A stretch of 64,000 bases of DNA from CAWCWK01 sp963842125 (lineage in GTDB: Bacteria; Pseudomonadota; Alphaproteobacteria; Rhizobiales; CAWCWK01): NCBI GenBank assembly GCA_963842125.1, contig CAWJFE010000001.1:1054001-1118000 (forward strand). The letters run 5' to 3'. Position numbers and translations under genes: made by a program. Under the pieces are notes generated by a model. The model was given only the letters and a program-made list of their open reading frames with translations, ran no database searches and was not told the origin of the DNA. The first letter of the stretch is position 1. Every line of letters starts with the position of its first letter. Shown here piece by piece: positions 33,968-42,715 of the stretch.

Positions 33968-34807
33968 ATGTCCCGCCTGACCGCCGCGCCCGACCCAGAC
34001 GCAGCCGACACGCCGGATGCCTCGGCCGACCTCGCGCTCATCCGCGAGGCTGCCGCCGAGGCCGGACGGCTCGCACTCGCGATGCAGGGCGAGGACGTCG
34101 AGAGCTGGTCGAAGGGCGACGGCTCGCCCGTCTCCAAGGCCGACATGGCCGCCGACCGGTATCTGCGGGAGACGCTGACCCGCGCGCGCCCCGACTATGG
34201 CTGGCTCTCCGAGGAGACGGCGGATGCACCCGAACGCCTCGCGGCCGCGCGCACCTTCGTGGTCGATCCGATCGACGGAACGCGCGGCTATCTGGCCGGC
34301 GGCGGCGACTGGTGCGTCTGCGTCGGTATCGTCGAGGGCGGACGGCCGGTGCTGGCGGCGATCGAGGCTCCGGCACGGCGCGAGCGTTACCGGGCCTGCC
34401 TTGGCGACGGCGCCTATCTCAACGACGTCGCGCTCACCATCGCCGCCAAGTCCGATCTCGCCGGCGCGCGCCTCGCCGGCACCCGGCGCGCGGTGGAGCG
34501 GCTGGGCGATCTTGGCGCGACGATCGTCGATTACGTGCCCTCGCTCGCGCTTCGGCTCGCCTTCGTCGCCTCGGGCCGGCTCGACGCTGCGATCGCGCAT
34601 GGCGGAGCCAAGGACTGGGACCTCGCCGCGGCCGAGTTGATCGTGTCGGAGGCCGGCGGTCTCGTCACGGATGCGGAGGGCGGCGGCCTCGTCTACAATC
34701 GCGAGGACGTGCGCCATCCGCCCGTGATCGCGGCCGGCATCGACCCTGCCGGCATGGACTTGCACGCCCCCTTGCGCGAGAAACTGCGCGCCCTTCTTTC
34801 CCGATAG
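33968..34807 (+). CDS. 3'(2'),5'-bisphosphate nucleotidase / inositol monophosphatase family protein (CysQ-like)
   Basis: A 279-residue Mg2+-dependent, lithium-sensitive-type phosphatase. Metal ligands are visible in WLSEETADAPERL, in VVDPIDGTRGYLAGGGDW (the DPIDGT motif) and in GAKDWDLAAAELIVSEAGG. It should dephosphorylate 3'-phosphoadenosine 5'-phosphate or an inositol-phosphate-like compound; the sequence does not separate the two. It forms a plus-strand run with DUF4170 (18 bp downstream), an arrangement conserved upstream of the DUF374-waaA-lpxK genes in Rhizobiales. Confidence 0.88.
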   Translation: MSRLTAAPDPDAADTPDASADLALIREAAAEAGRLALAMQGEDVESWSKGDGSPVSKADMAADRYLRETLTRARPDYGWLSEETADAPERLAAARTFVVDPIDGTRGYLAGGGDWCVCVGIVEGGRPVLAAIEAPARRERYRACLGDGAYLNDVALTIAAKSDLAGARLAGTRRAVERLGDLGATIVDYVPSLALRLAFVASGRLDAAIAHGGAKDWDLAAAELIVSEAGGLVTDAEGGGLVYNREDVRHPPVIAAGIDPAGMDLHAPLREKLRALLSR

Positions 34808-34825
34808 ACAACGCGGAGACCGTCC

Positions 34826-35092
34826 ATGGACACCGACAACGCAGGCGAGCCCAAAGACAAGCAGCTCCTCCACCTCGTCTTCGGCGGCGAGCTCGAGGAC
34901 GTGCGCGGCATCACGTTCCGCGATCTGAAGGACGTCGATATCGTCGGCCTCTACCCGAGCTTCGAGGAGGCCAAGAAGGCTTGGCGCTCCAAGGCGCAAG
35001 CGACGGTCGACAACGCGCATACGCGCTATTTCATCGTTCATCTCCACCGCCTGCTCGACCCCGAGACGAACCTGGCCCACGAGCAGATCTGA
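34826..35092 (+). CDS. DUF4170 domain protein
   Basis: An 88-residue acidic cytoplasmic protein. HLVFGGELEDVRGITFRDLKDVDIVGLYPSFEEAKKAWR and AQATVDNAHTRYFIVHLHRLLDP cover the entire DUF4170 family. Function is unknown, but in many alphaproteobacteria the gene stands between the CysQ-like phosphatase and the lipid A genes, which suggests a role in envelope synthesis. Here its stop codon overlaps the start of the MscS gene (TGATG), so the two are translationally coupled. Confidence 0.88.
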   Translation: MDTDNAGEPKDKQLLHLVFGGELEDVRGITFRDLKDVDIVGLYPSFEEAKKAWRSKAQATVDNAHTRYFIVHLHRLLDPETNLAHEQI

Positions 35093-36495
35093 TGCCGCGC
35101 GCGGGCGCGACGCGCGTCGCGGTCTGCCTGATCGTCGGTCTCGCGATCGGCCTCGCGTCACCAGGCGCCGCGCAGGACGCGCCCGCCGAGACGCAGGAAA
35201 GCGGCGACAAGGCGATCGCCGTCCAGTCGGACGCGGCGAGCGATTCGGCCATTCGCGATCGCATCCGCGCCCTCTATCGAGAGATCGAGGGGCTGGAGAC
35301 GGTGCGCGTTTCCGTCGAGGCCGGCGTCGTGACGCTGTCCGGCACCGTCGTCGATGCCGAGGCGCAGGCCGAGGCGGAGGAGTTGGCGAACCGTGTGGCG
35401 GACGTCGCCGCCGTCGAGAACGCCGTCACGCTCGACACCGACGTACAGCGCCGCCTCGCGCCCGTTCTCAAGCGGACCGAGGATCGGCTCTGGAACCTCT
35501 TCGGCACGCTTCCGCTCGTTCTCGTCGCGCTGCTCGTCTTCGGTGTCGTTCTCGTCATCGGTCTCTTTCTCGCCCGCCGCCGCTGGCCGTTCGATCGGCT
35601 GGCGCCCAACGCCTTCATCGCGCAGCTGATGCGGCAGGCCGTGCGGCTGGCCTTCATCGCGCTCGGGCTCGTGCTGGCGCTCGATGTGCTGGGTGCGACC
35701 GCGCTCATCAGCACGGTTCTGGGCGCGGCCGGGCTCGTCGGCCTCGCGGTCGGCTTCGCGGTGCGCGATACGGTCGAGAACTACATCGCGTCCATTCTCC
35801 TCAGCCTGCGGCAGCCCTTCCGGCCGAACGATCTCGTCCTCATCGAGGGGATCGAGGGGCATGTGACGGCGATGACGAGCCGGGCGACGGTGCTGACGAC
35901 ATTGGAGAGCAACCACGTCCGCATCCCCAATGCGACCGTCTTCAAGGCCGTCATCACCAATTATTCGCGTGAGCCCTCGCGCCGCTTCGACTTTCGCGTC
36001 GGCGTGGAGACGGACGATCTCAAACGCGCCGTCGATCTCGGGCTGGAGACGATCGAGCGGCTCGACTTCGTGCTCGACGATCCCAACCCCATCGGCTTCA
36101 TCGAGGAGGTCGGCGACAGTGCCGTCATCCTCTTCTTCGGCGGCTGGGTCGACCAGAGCGTGACGAGCTGGCCGAAAGCCAAGAGCGAGGCGATCCGCGT
36201 CGTCATGCAGGCCTTCGAGGCGGCCGATATCGGCGTACCGGAGCCGATCTATCGCCTGCGCTTCGACGGGTCAGGCGCAGAAATCCGCGTCTCCGACGGC
36301 GACGAGGCGTCTCCGGCCAGACCGTCACCGTCCGCACCGTCGCCCGGCAAGGCGCCCGAGAGCACACAGCCGCCGTCCACGAGTGCCGACGTGGCGCTCG
36401 ACGTGGAAAGCGATATCAAGGCGCGGGTCGACCGGGAGCGTGCGACGACCAACGACCTTCTCGACGGCGCCGCGCCGCAGGAAAGCGACGGGTGA
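35092..36495 (+). CDS. Small-conductance mechanosensitive channel (MscS family) with periplasmic BON domain
   Basis: A 467-residue protein. A signal peptide or first helix (VAVCLIVGLAIGLASPGAAQ) is followed by a BON domain at about residues 48-112 (RVSVEAGVVTLSGTVVDAEAQAEA), typically a phospholipid- or envelope-binding module. Two further helices lead to the pore helix VLGAAGLVGLAVGFAVRDTVENYIASILLSLRQPF, the most conserved MscS segment, then the beta domain (RPNDLVLIEGIEGHVTAM, RIPNATVFKAVITNYSREPSRRFDF). A Pro/Ser-rich tail of about 60 residues ends the protein. It releases solutes on hypo-osmotic shock. The start overlaps the DUF4170 stop. Confidence 0.9.
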   Translation: MPRAGATRVAVCLIVGLAIGLASPGAAQDAPAETQESGDKAIAVQSDAASDSAIRDRIRALYREIEGLETVRVSVEAGVVTLSGTVVDAEAQAEAEELANRVADVAAVENAVTLDTDVQRRLAPVLKRTEDRLWNLFGTLPLVLVALLVFGVVLVIGLFLARRRWPFDRLAPNAFIAQLMRQAVRLAFIALGLVLALDVLGATALISTVLGAAGLVGLAVGFAVRDTVENYIASILLSLRQPFRPNDLVLIEGIEGHVTAMTSRATVLTTLESNHVRIPNATVFKAVITNYSREPSRRFDFRVGVETDDLKRAVDLGLETIERLDFVLDDPNPIGFIEEVGDSAVILFFGGWVDQSVTSWPKAKSEAIRVVMQAFEAADIGVPEPIYRLRFDGSGAEIRVSDGDEASPARPSPSAPSPGKAPESTQPPSTSADVALDVESDIKARVDRERATTNDLLDGAAPQESDG

Positions 36496-36624
36496 TGGCG
36501 AACGGGCGAGCCCTCCTTCATCGTCGCGGCCTGGAAAAGCGGCGGATCGTTAGACTTTTAACGGAATGTCCAAAGGAGCGGCCATCGCCTCAGCCTACTC
36601 TCCCCCCATCGGGAGGTAGCCAGA

Positions 36625-38370
36625 ATGGTCTTGTCCATCACGAATGCCGCGGATTCGCTGAATGCGACGTCGCGTGGAATGTTGTTGTCGATGCGGGCGC
36701 ACGATGCCCAGATGGCGCAGGCCCAGAGCCGCCTCGCCACGGGCCTGCGGGTCGCAACGCCGCTCGACGGCTCCAACGCCTATTTCACGGCCGCCACGGT
36801 GCGCCAGCGCTCCGATGCGCTCGACCGACTGCTCGACGGCTTCTCGAGCGCCAATAGCGGCCTGCGGGCTTCCGGCAACGCCTCGACCGCGATCGCCAGC
36901 CTGCTCGGCGAGATGGAAGATCTCGTCGGCAAGCTCAACGCCCTGCCGCCCCCAGCGCCGCCGACGCCCGCCACGCCCGAGGCCGATGCGGGCGCGCAGG
37001 CCATCCTCGATGCGACCGGTCTGACGCTCGCGACCGATCTTCGCGGGATCGGCGGCGCGGGCATCACCGATGAGCGCTACATCTACGCCTTCGCCGAGGG
37101 CGGCACGCCGACGGCGCATCGCTTCGGCGAGGACGGGTATACCGTCGGCGATCTCCTGGCGACGATCAACGGCAGCGGCGCCGGCGTGACGGCCAGTCTC
37201 GTCGGCGGGCAGATCTCGCTGACGGCCGATGTCACCGGCGATGCGATCGGTTTCCGCACCGGCTCGGCGCGCCTCGCCTTCACCGGGCTCAAGGGTTCCT
37301 ATTACGAGGGCAGCTTCTCCTACGGCTCGGTCGATGCGGCCGAGGCCTTGGTCGATCCCGCGAACCTGACGACGACGTTCACAGCGACCGAGATCAACTA
37401 TCCGAACGGCAACGAGAACGACGGTTTCTACAATCTCGGCCAGCTTCTGGGCACCGATGCCGCGAGCCTCTCAGACCCGGCGCAGGCGAGCGACGTCATG
37501 GTGCAGGACGTCATGGTCCTGGAGGGCAAGATCCAGGTCGCGACGGCCGGCACGCACACGTTCTCCGGCTTTATCAACGAGCACACGAAGATCTCGATCG
37601 ACGGGACCGATATCGTCAATCAGGCCGGGCTGGGGTTCTTCAACGTCAATGTCGCTCTCACGGCCGGCGAGCACGATATCCGCATCGTCTACTATGACGA
37701 ATCGGGCGGCCAGCGCGGCATCGAGGTCGAAAGCTCGCTGACGGGCGGCATGCTCGACACGTCCGTCCTCTTCGACACGGGCGAGACGCCGACCCTCGCC
37801 ACGACCCTCGCGCCGCCTCCCGGTGCCGGCGGCGATACGGCCGCCGAGAAGGCCGCCCTCATCGAAGACATTCGCGGCGTTCGCGATCAGATCGACGCTT
37901 TGGTGCGCGATGCCAGCTTCGGGGGCACGAACCTCGCGTCGGGCGACCGCCTCAGCACCCTCCTCAACGAGCGCGGCACACGGCTGGAGAAGACCTTTAC
38001 CGCCATCGATGCCGACAGTCTCGGCCTCGGCAGCCTCACGGATGCCGATTTGGAGGATGCCGACCTGATGGCCGGGCTCTTCGATGCAGCGCGCGAGACG
38101 GTCAAGATCCATTCCATCGAAGTCAGCTCGACTATGGAGATCCTGGAGAGCCGCCGTATCTTCTCGATCGCGACCATCGAGACGCTGCGCGCCGGAGCCG
38201 ACGACCTGACGCTGGCCGATCCGAACGCGGAAGGCGCCAAGCTGCTGGCCGCGCAGACGAGACGCGACCTCGCCTCCGAAGCCCTCGCGATCGCGGCGAC
38301 ACGGGATCGAACGGCGCTCAACGTACTCGAGATCGCGATGGACCGTGGCCTGCTCGGCGGCTCGCGCTAG
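36625..38370 (+). CDS. Flagellin with a PA14 domain inserted in the variable region
   Basis: A 581-residue protein. Residues 1-107 are a flagellin N-terminal D0/D1 (LNATSRGMLLSMRAHDAQMAQAQSRLATGLRVATPLDG, ANSGLRASGNASTAIASLL). Residues about 170-212 resemble the flagellin/hook IN motif (VGDLLATINGSGAGVTASL). Residues 221-375 form a PA14-type beta-sandwich: LKGSYYEGSFS, IQVATAGTHTFSGFINEHTKISIDGTDIV and VNVALTAGEHDIRIVYYDESGGQRGIEVE. Residues 405-575 are the returning D1/D0 (VRDASFGGTNLASG, EGAKLLAAQTRRDLASEALAIAATRDRTALNVLEIA). No signal peptide, as expected for type III export. A strong ribosome site (GGGAGGTAGCC) precedes the ATG. No flagellar or chaperone gene is near; it sits inside a lipid A cluster. 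Confidence 0.85.
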   Translation: MVLSITNAADSLNATSRGMLLSMRAHDAQMAQAQSRLATGLRVATPLDGSNAYFTAATVRQRSDALDRLLDGFSSANSGLRASGNASTAIASLLGEMEDLVGKLNALPPPAPPTPATPEADAGAQAILDATGLTLATDLRGIGGAGITDERYIYAFAEGGTPTAHRFGEDGYTVGDLLATINGSGAGVTASLVGGQISLTADVTGDAIGFRTGSARLAFTGLKGSYYEGSFSYGSVDAAEALVDPANLTTTFTATEINYPNGNENDGFYNLGQLLGTDAASLSDPAQASDVMVQDVMVLEGKIQVATAGTHTFSGFINEHTKISIDGTDIVNQAGLGFFNVNVALTAGEHDIRIVYYDESGGQRGIEVESSLTGGMLDTSVLFDTGETPTLATTLAPPPGAGGDTAAEKAALIEDIRGVRDQIDALVRDASFGGTNLASGDRLSTLLNERGTRLEKTFTAIDADSLGLGSLTDADLEDADLMAGLFDAARETVKIHSIEVSSTMEILESRRIFSIATIETLRAGADDLTLADPNAEGAKLLAAQTRRDLASEALAIAATRDRTALNVLEIAMDRGLLGGSR

Positions 38371-38411
38371 GCTTCCCGTCATCTTCGGCTCGACGACCGC
38401 CCTTGCCCACT

Positions 38412-38443
38412 CGTCATCCTTAGGCACCGCCCCGAGAATGACG
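38412..38443. repeat. Degenerate copy of the CGTCATCC...GGATGACG palindromic repeat
   Basis: CGTCATCCTTAGGCACCG followed by CCCCGAGAATGACG is an imperfect version of the element at 24629-24664, with the same CACCG loop. It lies in the 204 bp between the flagellin gene and the ABC exporter gene, together with nothing else recognisable. Confidence 0.7.
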
Positions 38444-38574
38444 GTCGGGGGTGGCATCGGATCGCAGACCGGGCCGTGTCGAGTCCGCCTCAGCAGGTTC
38501 TTCCCGGTCAGCCGCATCGACGCGGGAGGCGTCCTCAAATCGACCACGTTGGGGGTCTAGCTGCGCGGGCGATC

Positions 38575-40419
38575 ATGACCGCGAAGCTCTCCACCCTGGC
38601 GTTGCCAGACGCCCCGCTCGCCCCGCGCCCGCGCGATGGGCTGGAGCGCGATACCGACGCGAGCGCGCTCGACACCGGCACCTTCGTCGCCCGCATCTAC
38701 CGCGAGCATCTGCGCCATCGCTGGAAGTTGCTCGCCCTGAGCCTCTCCTCGATGGTCTTCGTCGCGCTGACGACCGGCACGCTTCCCTTCCTCATTCAGC
38801 GCGCGGCCGACGATGTCTTCGTCGGCCAGAGCCGCACGGTTCTCTACGTCCTGCCGCTCGTCGTCATCGCGGTGATCGCGACGAAGGGCATCGCGGAATA
38901 CGTCTCGAAGGTCTCCGAGGCCCAGATCGGCAATCGCGTCGTCGCGGACTTGCGGGTGCGGATGTTCGAGGCCGTCACCCGGGCCGACCTCGCCTGGCTG
39001 CAGGACACGCATTCGGGCCGCTTCGTCTCGTCCTTTCTCAACGATGTGAACCTGGTTCGCGAGGCGGCGTCGGGCGCCATCGTCGGGCTGGGGTCGAACG
39101 CGCTGAAGGTGCTTGTGCTGACGGGCGCGATGTTCGTCATGGACTGGCGCCTCGCCGCCATCGCCGCCGTCCTGATGCCGGTCGGCATCCTCCTCATGGG
39201 GCGTCAGCGTCGGCGGATGCGCTCCAGCGTCGCGCGCAATCTCACGGCCACCGGCGATCTCGGTCGCCTGACCGCGCAGACGCTCGGCAATATCCGCGTC
39301 GTTCAGGCCTATGGCCGGCAAGAGGAGGAGGTCGCCCGGGCCGGCACCGTCATCGAGGGGGCCTATACGTCCGTCATGCAGTCGGTCCGCACCAAGGCGG
39401 CGTCCGGCCCCGCCGTCGAGGTGCTGACCGGGATCGGCTTTGCGGGCGCGATCTTCTATGGCGGCCTCCAGGGTATTCGCGGCGTCCTCACCTTCGGCGA
39501 GTTCATGGGCTTCATCGCCGCCGCCATGCTCGCCTATCAGCCGCTGAAGGCGCTGGCCTCGTTGCAGACGGGCATGCAGGAGGGCGTCGGCGCCGCCGCT
39601 CGCGTCTATGCGCTCGTCGACCGGGTGCCGAAGGTGGTCGAGCGGCCGGGCGCGCCCGCGCTCGCCCTCACCGAGGGACACTTGCGCTTCGAGAGCGTCG
39701 CCTTCGCCTACGAGACCGGGGAGCCGGTGCTGACGGGCTTCGACGTCGACCTGCCGCCCGGCTCCCGCGTGGCGCTCGTCGGCCCCTCGGGCTCCGGCAA
39801 GTCGACGGTGATGAACCTCGCGCTTCGCTTCTTCGACCCGTCCTCGGGCCGGATCACGATCGACGGTCAGGACATCTCGACCGTGACGCTGGCCAGCCTG
39901 CGCTCGGCCTTCGCGCTCCTCACGCAAGACCCCGTCCTCTTCGACGACACGGTCCGCGCCAACATCGCCTACGGCTCGGAGGGCGCGAGCGAGGCCGAGA
40001 TCGAGACCGCCGCCCGCGCCGCCGCCGCGCACGATTTCATCACCCGGTTGCCCAAGGGCTACGACACGCCGGTCGCCGAGGGCGGCGCGCGGCTCTCAGG
40101 GGGGCAGAAGCAACGCATCGCCATCGCGCGGGCCTTCCTCAAGGACGCGCCCGTCCTCCTTCTCGACGAGCCGACCTCGGCGCTCGATTCGGAGGCCGAG
40201 GCGCAGGTCCAGCACGCGCTCGATACGCTGGCCACGGGCCGCACCGTCCTCATGATCGCGCACCGCCTCGCCACCGTGCGCCAGGCCGACAGCATCGTCG
40301 TCATGGACGAGGGCGGCGTGGTCGAGACCGGCACGCATGACGCGCTCCTCGCCAGAGGCGGGCGCTACGCCCGCTTCCACGCGGCGCAGATGCGCGAGAC
40401 GGCGTCGGACGCGGCGTGA
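38575..40419 (+). CDS. ABC exporter, MsbA-like (fused transmembrane and ATPase domains)
   Basis: A 614-residue half-transporter. Six helices in the first 340 residues (HRWKLLALSLSSMVFVALTTGTLPFLIQ onward) with the coupling region GDLGRLTAQTLGNIRVVQAYGRQEEE; then an ATPase domain with Walker A VGPSGSGKSTVMNL, Q-loop LTQDPVLFDDTVRANIAYG, signature RLSGGQKQRIAIARAF, Walker B PVLLLDEPTSALDSEAE and the switch His in IAHRLATVRQAD. It is of the MsbA/lipid-exporter type; being next to the DUF374 acyltransferase, waaA and lpxK supports lipid A flipping. The ATG at 38575 gives the usual N-terminus; the frame is open 99 bases further up. Confidence 0.9.
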   Translation: MTAKLSTLALPDAPLAPRPRDGLERDTDASALDTGTFVARIYREHLRHRWKLLALSLSSMVFVALTTGTLPFLIQRAADDVFVGQSRTVLYVLPLVVIAVIATKGIAEYVSKVSEAQIGNRVVADLRVRMFEAVTRADLAWLQDTHSGRFVSSFLNDVNLVREAASGAIVGLGSNALKVLVLTGAMFVMDWRLAAIAAVLMPVGILLMGRQRRRMRSSVARNLTATGDLGRLTAQTLGNIRVVQAYGRQEEEVARAGTVIEGAYTSVMQSVRTKAASGPAVEVLTGIGFAGAIFYGGLQGIRGVLTFGEFMGFIAAAMLAYQPLKALASLQTGMQEGVGAAARVYALVDRVPKVVERPGAPALALTEGHLRFESVAFAYETGEPVLTGFDVDLPPGSRVALVGPSGSGKSTVMNLALRFFDPSSGRITIDGQDISTVTLASLRSAFALLTQDPVLFDDTVRANIAYGSEGASEAEIETAARAAAAHDFITRLPKGYDTPVAEGGARLSGGQKQRIAIARAFLKDAPVLLLDEPTSALDSEAEAQVQHALDTLATGRTVLMIAHRLATVRQADSIVVMDEGGVVETGTHDALLARGGRYARFHAAQMRETASDAA

Positions 40420-40474
40420 CGGGTTGGCGCATCCGCGATCGCCGCGTGCAGATCTGCGGCAGCCGAGGTCCGAC

Positions 40475-41254
40475 ATGTCCTGGCTGAAACGGCTCGGCCG
40501 CTCGCCGCGCGTGCTGCGCTGGGCGGGGGAGGCGCTGGCCGGCTACCTGCGCCTCATCGCGCGCACGAGCGCCTATGTCGACGGCTCGCGGCGCGATGGA
40601 TCGGCGGGCTTCCACGCGCGCGTGATGGCGGAAGACCTCGCGCCCTATATCGCCGTCACCTGGCATGGTGAGCATTTCCTCAACCACATTCCCCGTCAGC
40701 CGGGTGAGGATTTCCGCGTCCTCGTCTCGCGCCATGGCGACGGCGAGATCAACGCCGTCGCCGCGCGCCGGCTCGGCCTCGGCCTCGTCAGGGGCTCTGG
40801 CGGCTCGGCCGCCAAGATGAAGAAGCGCGGCGGCGTCGAGGCGCTCAGGGCTCTGCTGCGCGCGCTCGGCGAAGGCGCATCGATCGCGATGACCGCCGAC
40901 GTGCCCAAGGTCGCCAAGCGCGTGGGGGAAGGGACCGTCACGCTCGCGCGCCTCTCCGGGCGACCGGTCGTTCCCTTCGCCGTCGTAAGCCGGCGCCACA
41001 TCCGGCTGCGCTCCTGGGACCGAGCTGCCATCGGCCTCCCCTTCTCCCGGCTCGTCTTCCTGCCGGCCGACCCGGTCTTCGTGCCGCGCGATGCCGATGC
41101 GGCCGAGCGGGAGCGGTTACGAAACGTGATCGAGGATCGCCTTAACGCCGTCCATGAGGACGCCTATCTGATGGCGGCCGGCGCGTGGCCACCGTCTTTG
41201 CCGGCTCCGGCTGGGAGGCCGAATACGTCGTCGCGGACCCTGCCTGTCGATTGA
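40475..41254 (+). CDS. DUF374 family lysophospholipid acyltransferase-like protein
   Basis: A 259-residue protein. IAVTWHGEHFLNHIPRQPGEDFRVLVSRHGDGEINAVAARRLGLGLVRGSGG, with its SRHxDGE and RGS motifs, and ASIAMTADVPKVAKRVGEGTVTLARLSGRPVVPFAV are the signature of DUF374, an LPLAT-related family linked to lipopolysaccharide. A hydrophobic N-terminal stretch suggests peripheral membrane attachment. It probably acylates a lipid A-type precursor, but this is inferred from family and context. It is 56 bp from the ABC exporter gene and followed by waaA. Start at 40475 (MSWLKRLGRSP) excludes an overlapping upstream extension. Confidence 0.87.
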   Translation: MSWLKRLGRSPRVLRWAGEALAGYLRLIARTSAYVDGSRRDGSAGFHARVMAEDLAPYIAVTWHGEHFLNHIPRQPGEDFRVLVSRHGDGEINAVAARRLGLGLVRGSGGSAAKMKKRGGVEALRALLRALGEGASIAMTADVPKVAKRVGEGTVTLARLSGRPVVPFAVVSRRHIRLRSWDRAAIGLPFSRLVFLPADPVFVPRDADAAERERLRNVIEDRLNAVHEDAYLMAAGAWPPSLPAPAGRPNTSSRTLPVD

Positions 41255-41382
41255 CGCCGCCGCCCGGGTCTGATTCATGCAGGGACTGAGAACTCATTCG
41301 AGGTTTGTATGCGTCGAGTCTCATTGCTTCGCCCCCCGTCGATCGCGTCCGCGCCTGCGCTCGCGGCCCGGGCCCGGCGCGG

Positions 41383-42705
41383 ATGACGCATTCGCCCGAC
41401 GACGCGCAGGCTGCGTCAGATCCGCTTTCCCTCTCGGTCTACAGTCGCCTCGCCAGCCTTGGCGAGGGTTTCGCACCGCGTCTCCTCGAGCACCGGCTCG
41501 GGCGCGGCAAGGAAGATCGCTGGCGGATCGGGGAGCGGCTTGGCGAGGCCGGCGAAGCGCGGCCCGACGGTTTTCTCACCTGGGTCCATGCCGCCAGCGT
41601 CGGCGAGTTGAATGCCGTGCTGCCGCTCGTCTCGCGGCTCGCCGTCGCGGGGCCGGGTGCGCGCGTGCTCGTCACTTCGGGCACCGTCACCTCGGCGCGG
41701 ATCGCGCGGGACCGGTTGCCTTCCGGCACCATCCACCAGTTCGCCCCGCTCGACCTGCCGAGCGCCGCCGCGAAGTTCTTCGACCACTGGCGGCCCGATC
41801 TCGGCGTTCTCGTCGAATCGGAGCTCTGGCCGAACCTCATTCGCGCGGCCTATAAGCGCGGCCTGCCGATGACGCTCGTCAACGGGCGCCTGTCGGAGCG
41901 CTCTGCCGCGCGCTGGGCCTGGGCCCCCAAGGCGGCGCGGGCCGTCATGTCGAGCTTCGCCTTCGTCGCCGCGCAGTCGGATGGCGACGCGAAACGCTTC
42001 GCGCAGCTGGGCGCGCACAGCGTCCACAATACCGGCAACCTCAAGTTCGATGCGCCCGCGCCCCGTGCGGACGCCGCGATGCTCAAGCGGTTCCGGGCGG
42101 CGATCGGGCCGCGCCCGGTCCTCGTCGCGGCCAGCACCCATCCGGGCGAAGAGGCCATGATCGCCCAGAGCTTCGGACGCATCCGCGCCGACATCGACAC
42201 CCGCCCTCCGCTCCTCGTCCTCGCCCCCCGCCACCCCGAACGCGGCGACGAGGTCGAGGCGCTGATGGGGGCGGAAGGGTTCAAGGTCGCGCGGCGCACG
42301 GCCGGTGTCTCGCCGCAGGGCGCCGACGTCTTCCTCCTCGATACGATCGGCGAGATGGGCCTCGCCTACGGCCTCGCCGACATCGCCTTCGTGGGCGGCT
42401 CGCTGGTGCCGCATGGCGGCCAGAACCCGCTGGAGCCGGCCAAGCTCGACGTACCCATCCTCCACGGCCCGCATGTGCGCGTCTTTCGCGATGCCTACGC
42501 GACGCTCGACGCGGCCGGCGGCGCGCTCAAGGTCGGCTCGCCCGATCAGCTCGCGCGCGCAGTCGTCGAGCTGTTGCAGGACGAGCCGCGCCGGAAGGCG
42601 ATGGCGATGGCCGCCAAGACCGTCGTCGCCGGGGGCGAAGGCGCCACCGATCGGGCGTTGAAGCTCCTGGCCGGCCACCTTCCCGCCGGCGTCGTCGCCG
42701 CCTGA
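41383..42705 (+). CDS. waaA: 3-deoxy-D-manno-octulosonic acid transferase
   Basis: A 440-residue Kdo transferase (GT30) that moves Kdo from CMP-Kdo to lipid IVA at the inner face of the membrane. Motifs: FLTWVHAASVGELNAVLPLV (with the catalytic Glu), VLVTSGTVTSARI, HQFAPLDLPSAAAKFFDHWRPDLGVLVESELWPNLI, VNGRLSERS, NTGNLKFD, VLVAASTHPGEE and the CMP-binding AFVGGSLVPHGGQNPLEPAKL. The N-terminal anchor is short. Start ATG at 41383; the frame is open 78 bases upstream. The 128 bp before it show no gene. It is followed by lpxK after 10 bp. Confidence 0.93.
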   Translation: MTHSPDDAQAASDPLSLSVYSRLASLGEGFAPRLLEHRLGRGKEDRWRIGERLGEAGEARPDGFLTWVHAASVGELNAVLPLVSRLAVAGPGARVLVTSGTVTSARIARDRLPSGTIHQFAPLDLPSAAAKFFDHWRPDLGVLVESELWPNLIRAAYKRGLPMTLVNGRLSERSAARWAWAPKAARAVMSSFAFVAAQSDGDAKRFAQLGAHSVHNTGNLKFDAPAPRADAAMLKRFRAAIGPRPVLVAASTHPGEEAMIAQSFGRIRADIDTRPPLLVLAPRHPERGDEVEALMGAEGFKVARRTAGVSPQGADVFLLDTIGEMGLAYGLADIAFVGGSLVPHGGQNPLEPAKLDVPILHGPHVRVFRDAYATLDAAGGALKVGSPDQLARAVVELLQDEPRRKAMAMAAKTVVAGGEGATDRALKLLAGHLPAGVVAA

Positions 42706-42715
42706 GCCGCTGCGC

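Noticed and set aside
34312..35091. In-frame N-terminal extension of the MscS gene
   Set aside because: It overlaps the CysQ-like and DUF4170 genes in another frame; the signal-like hydrophobic start at 35092 is the natural one.
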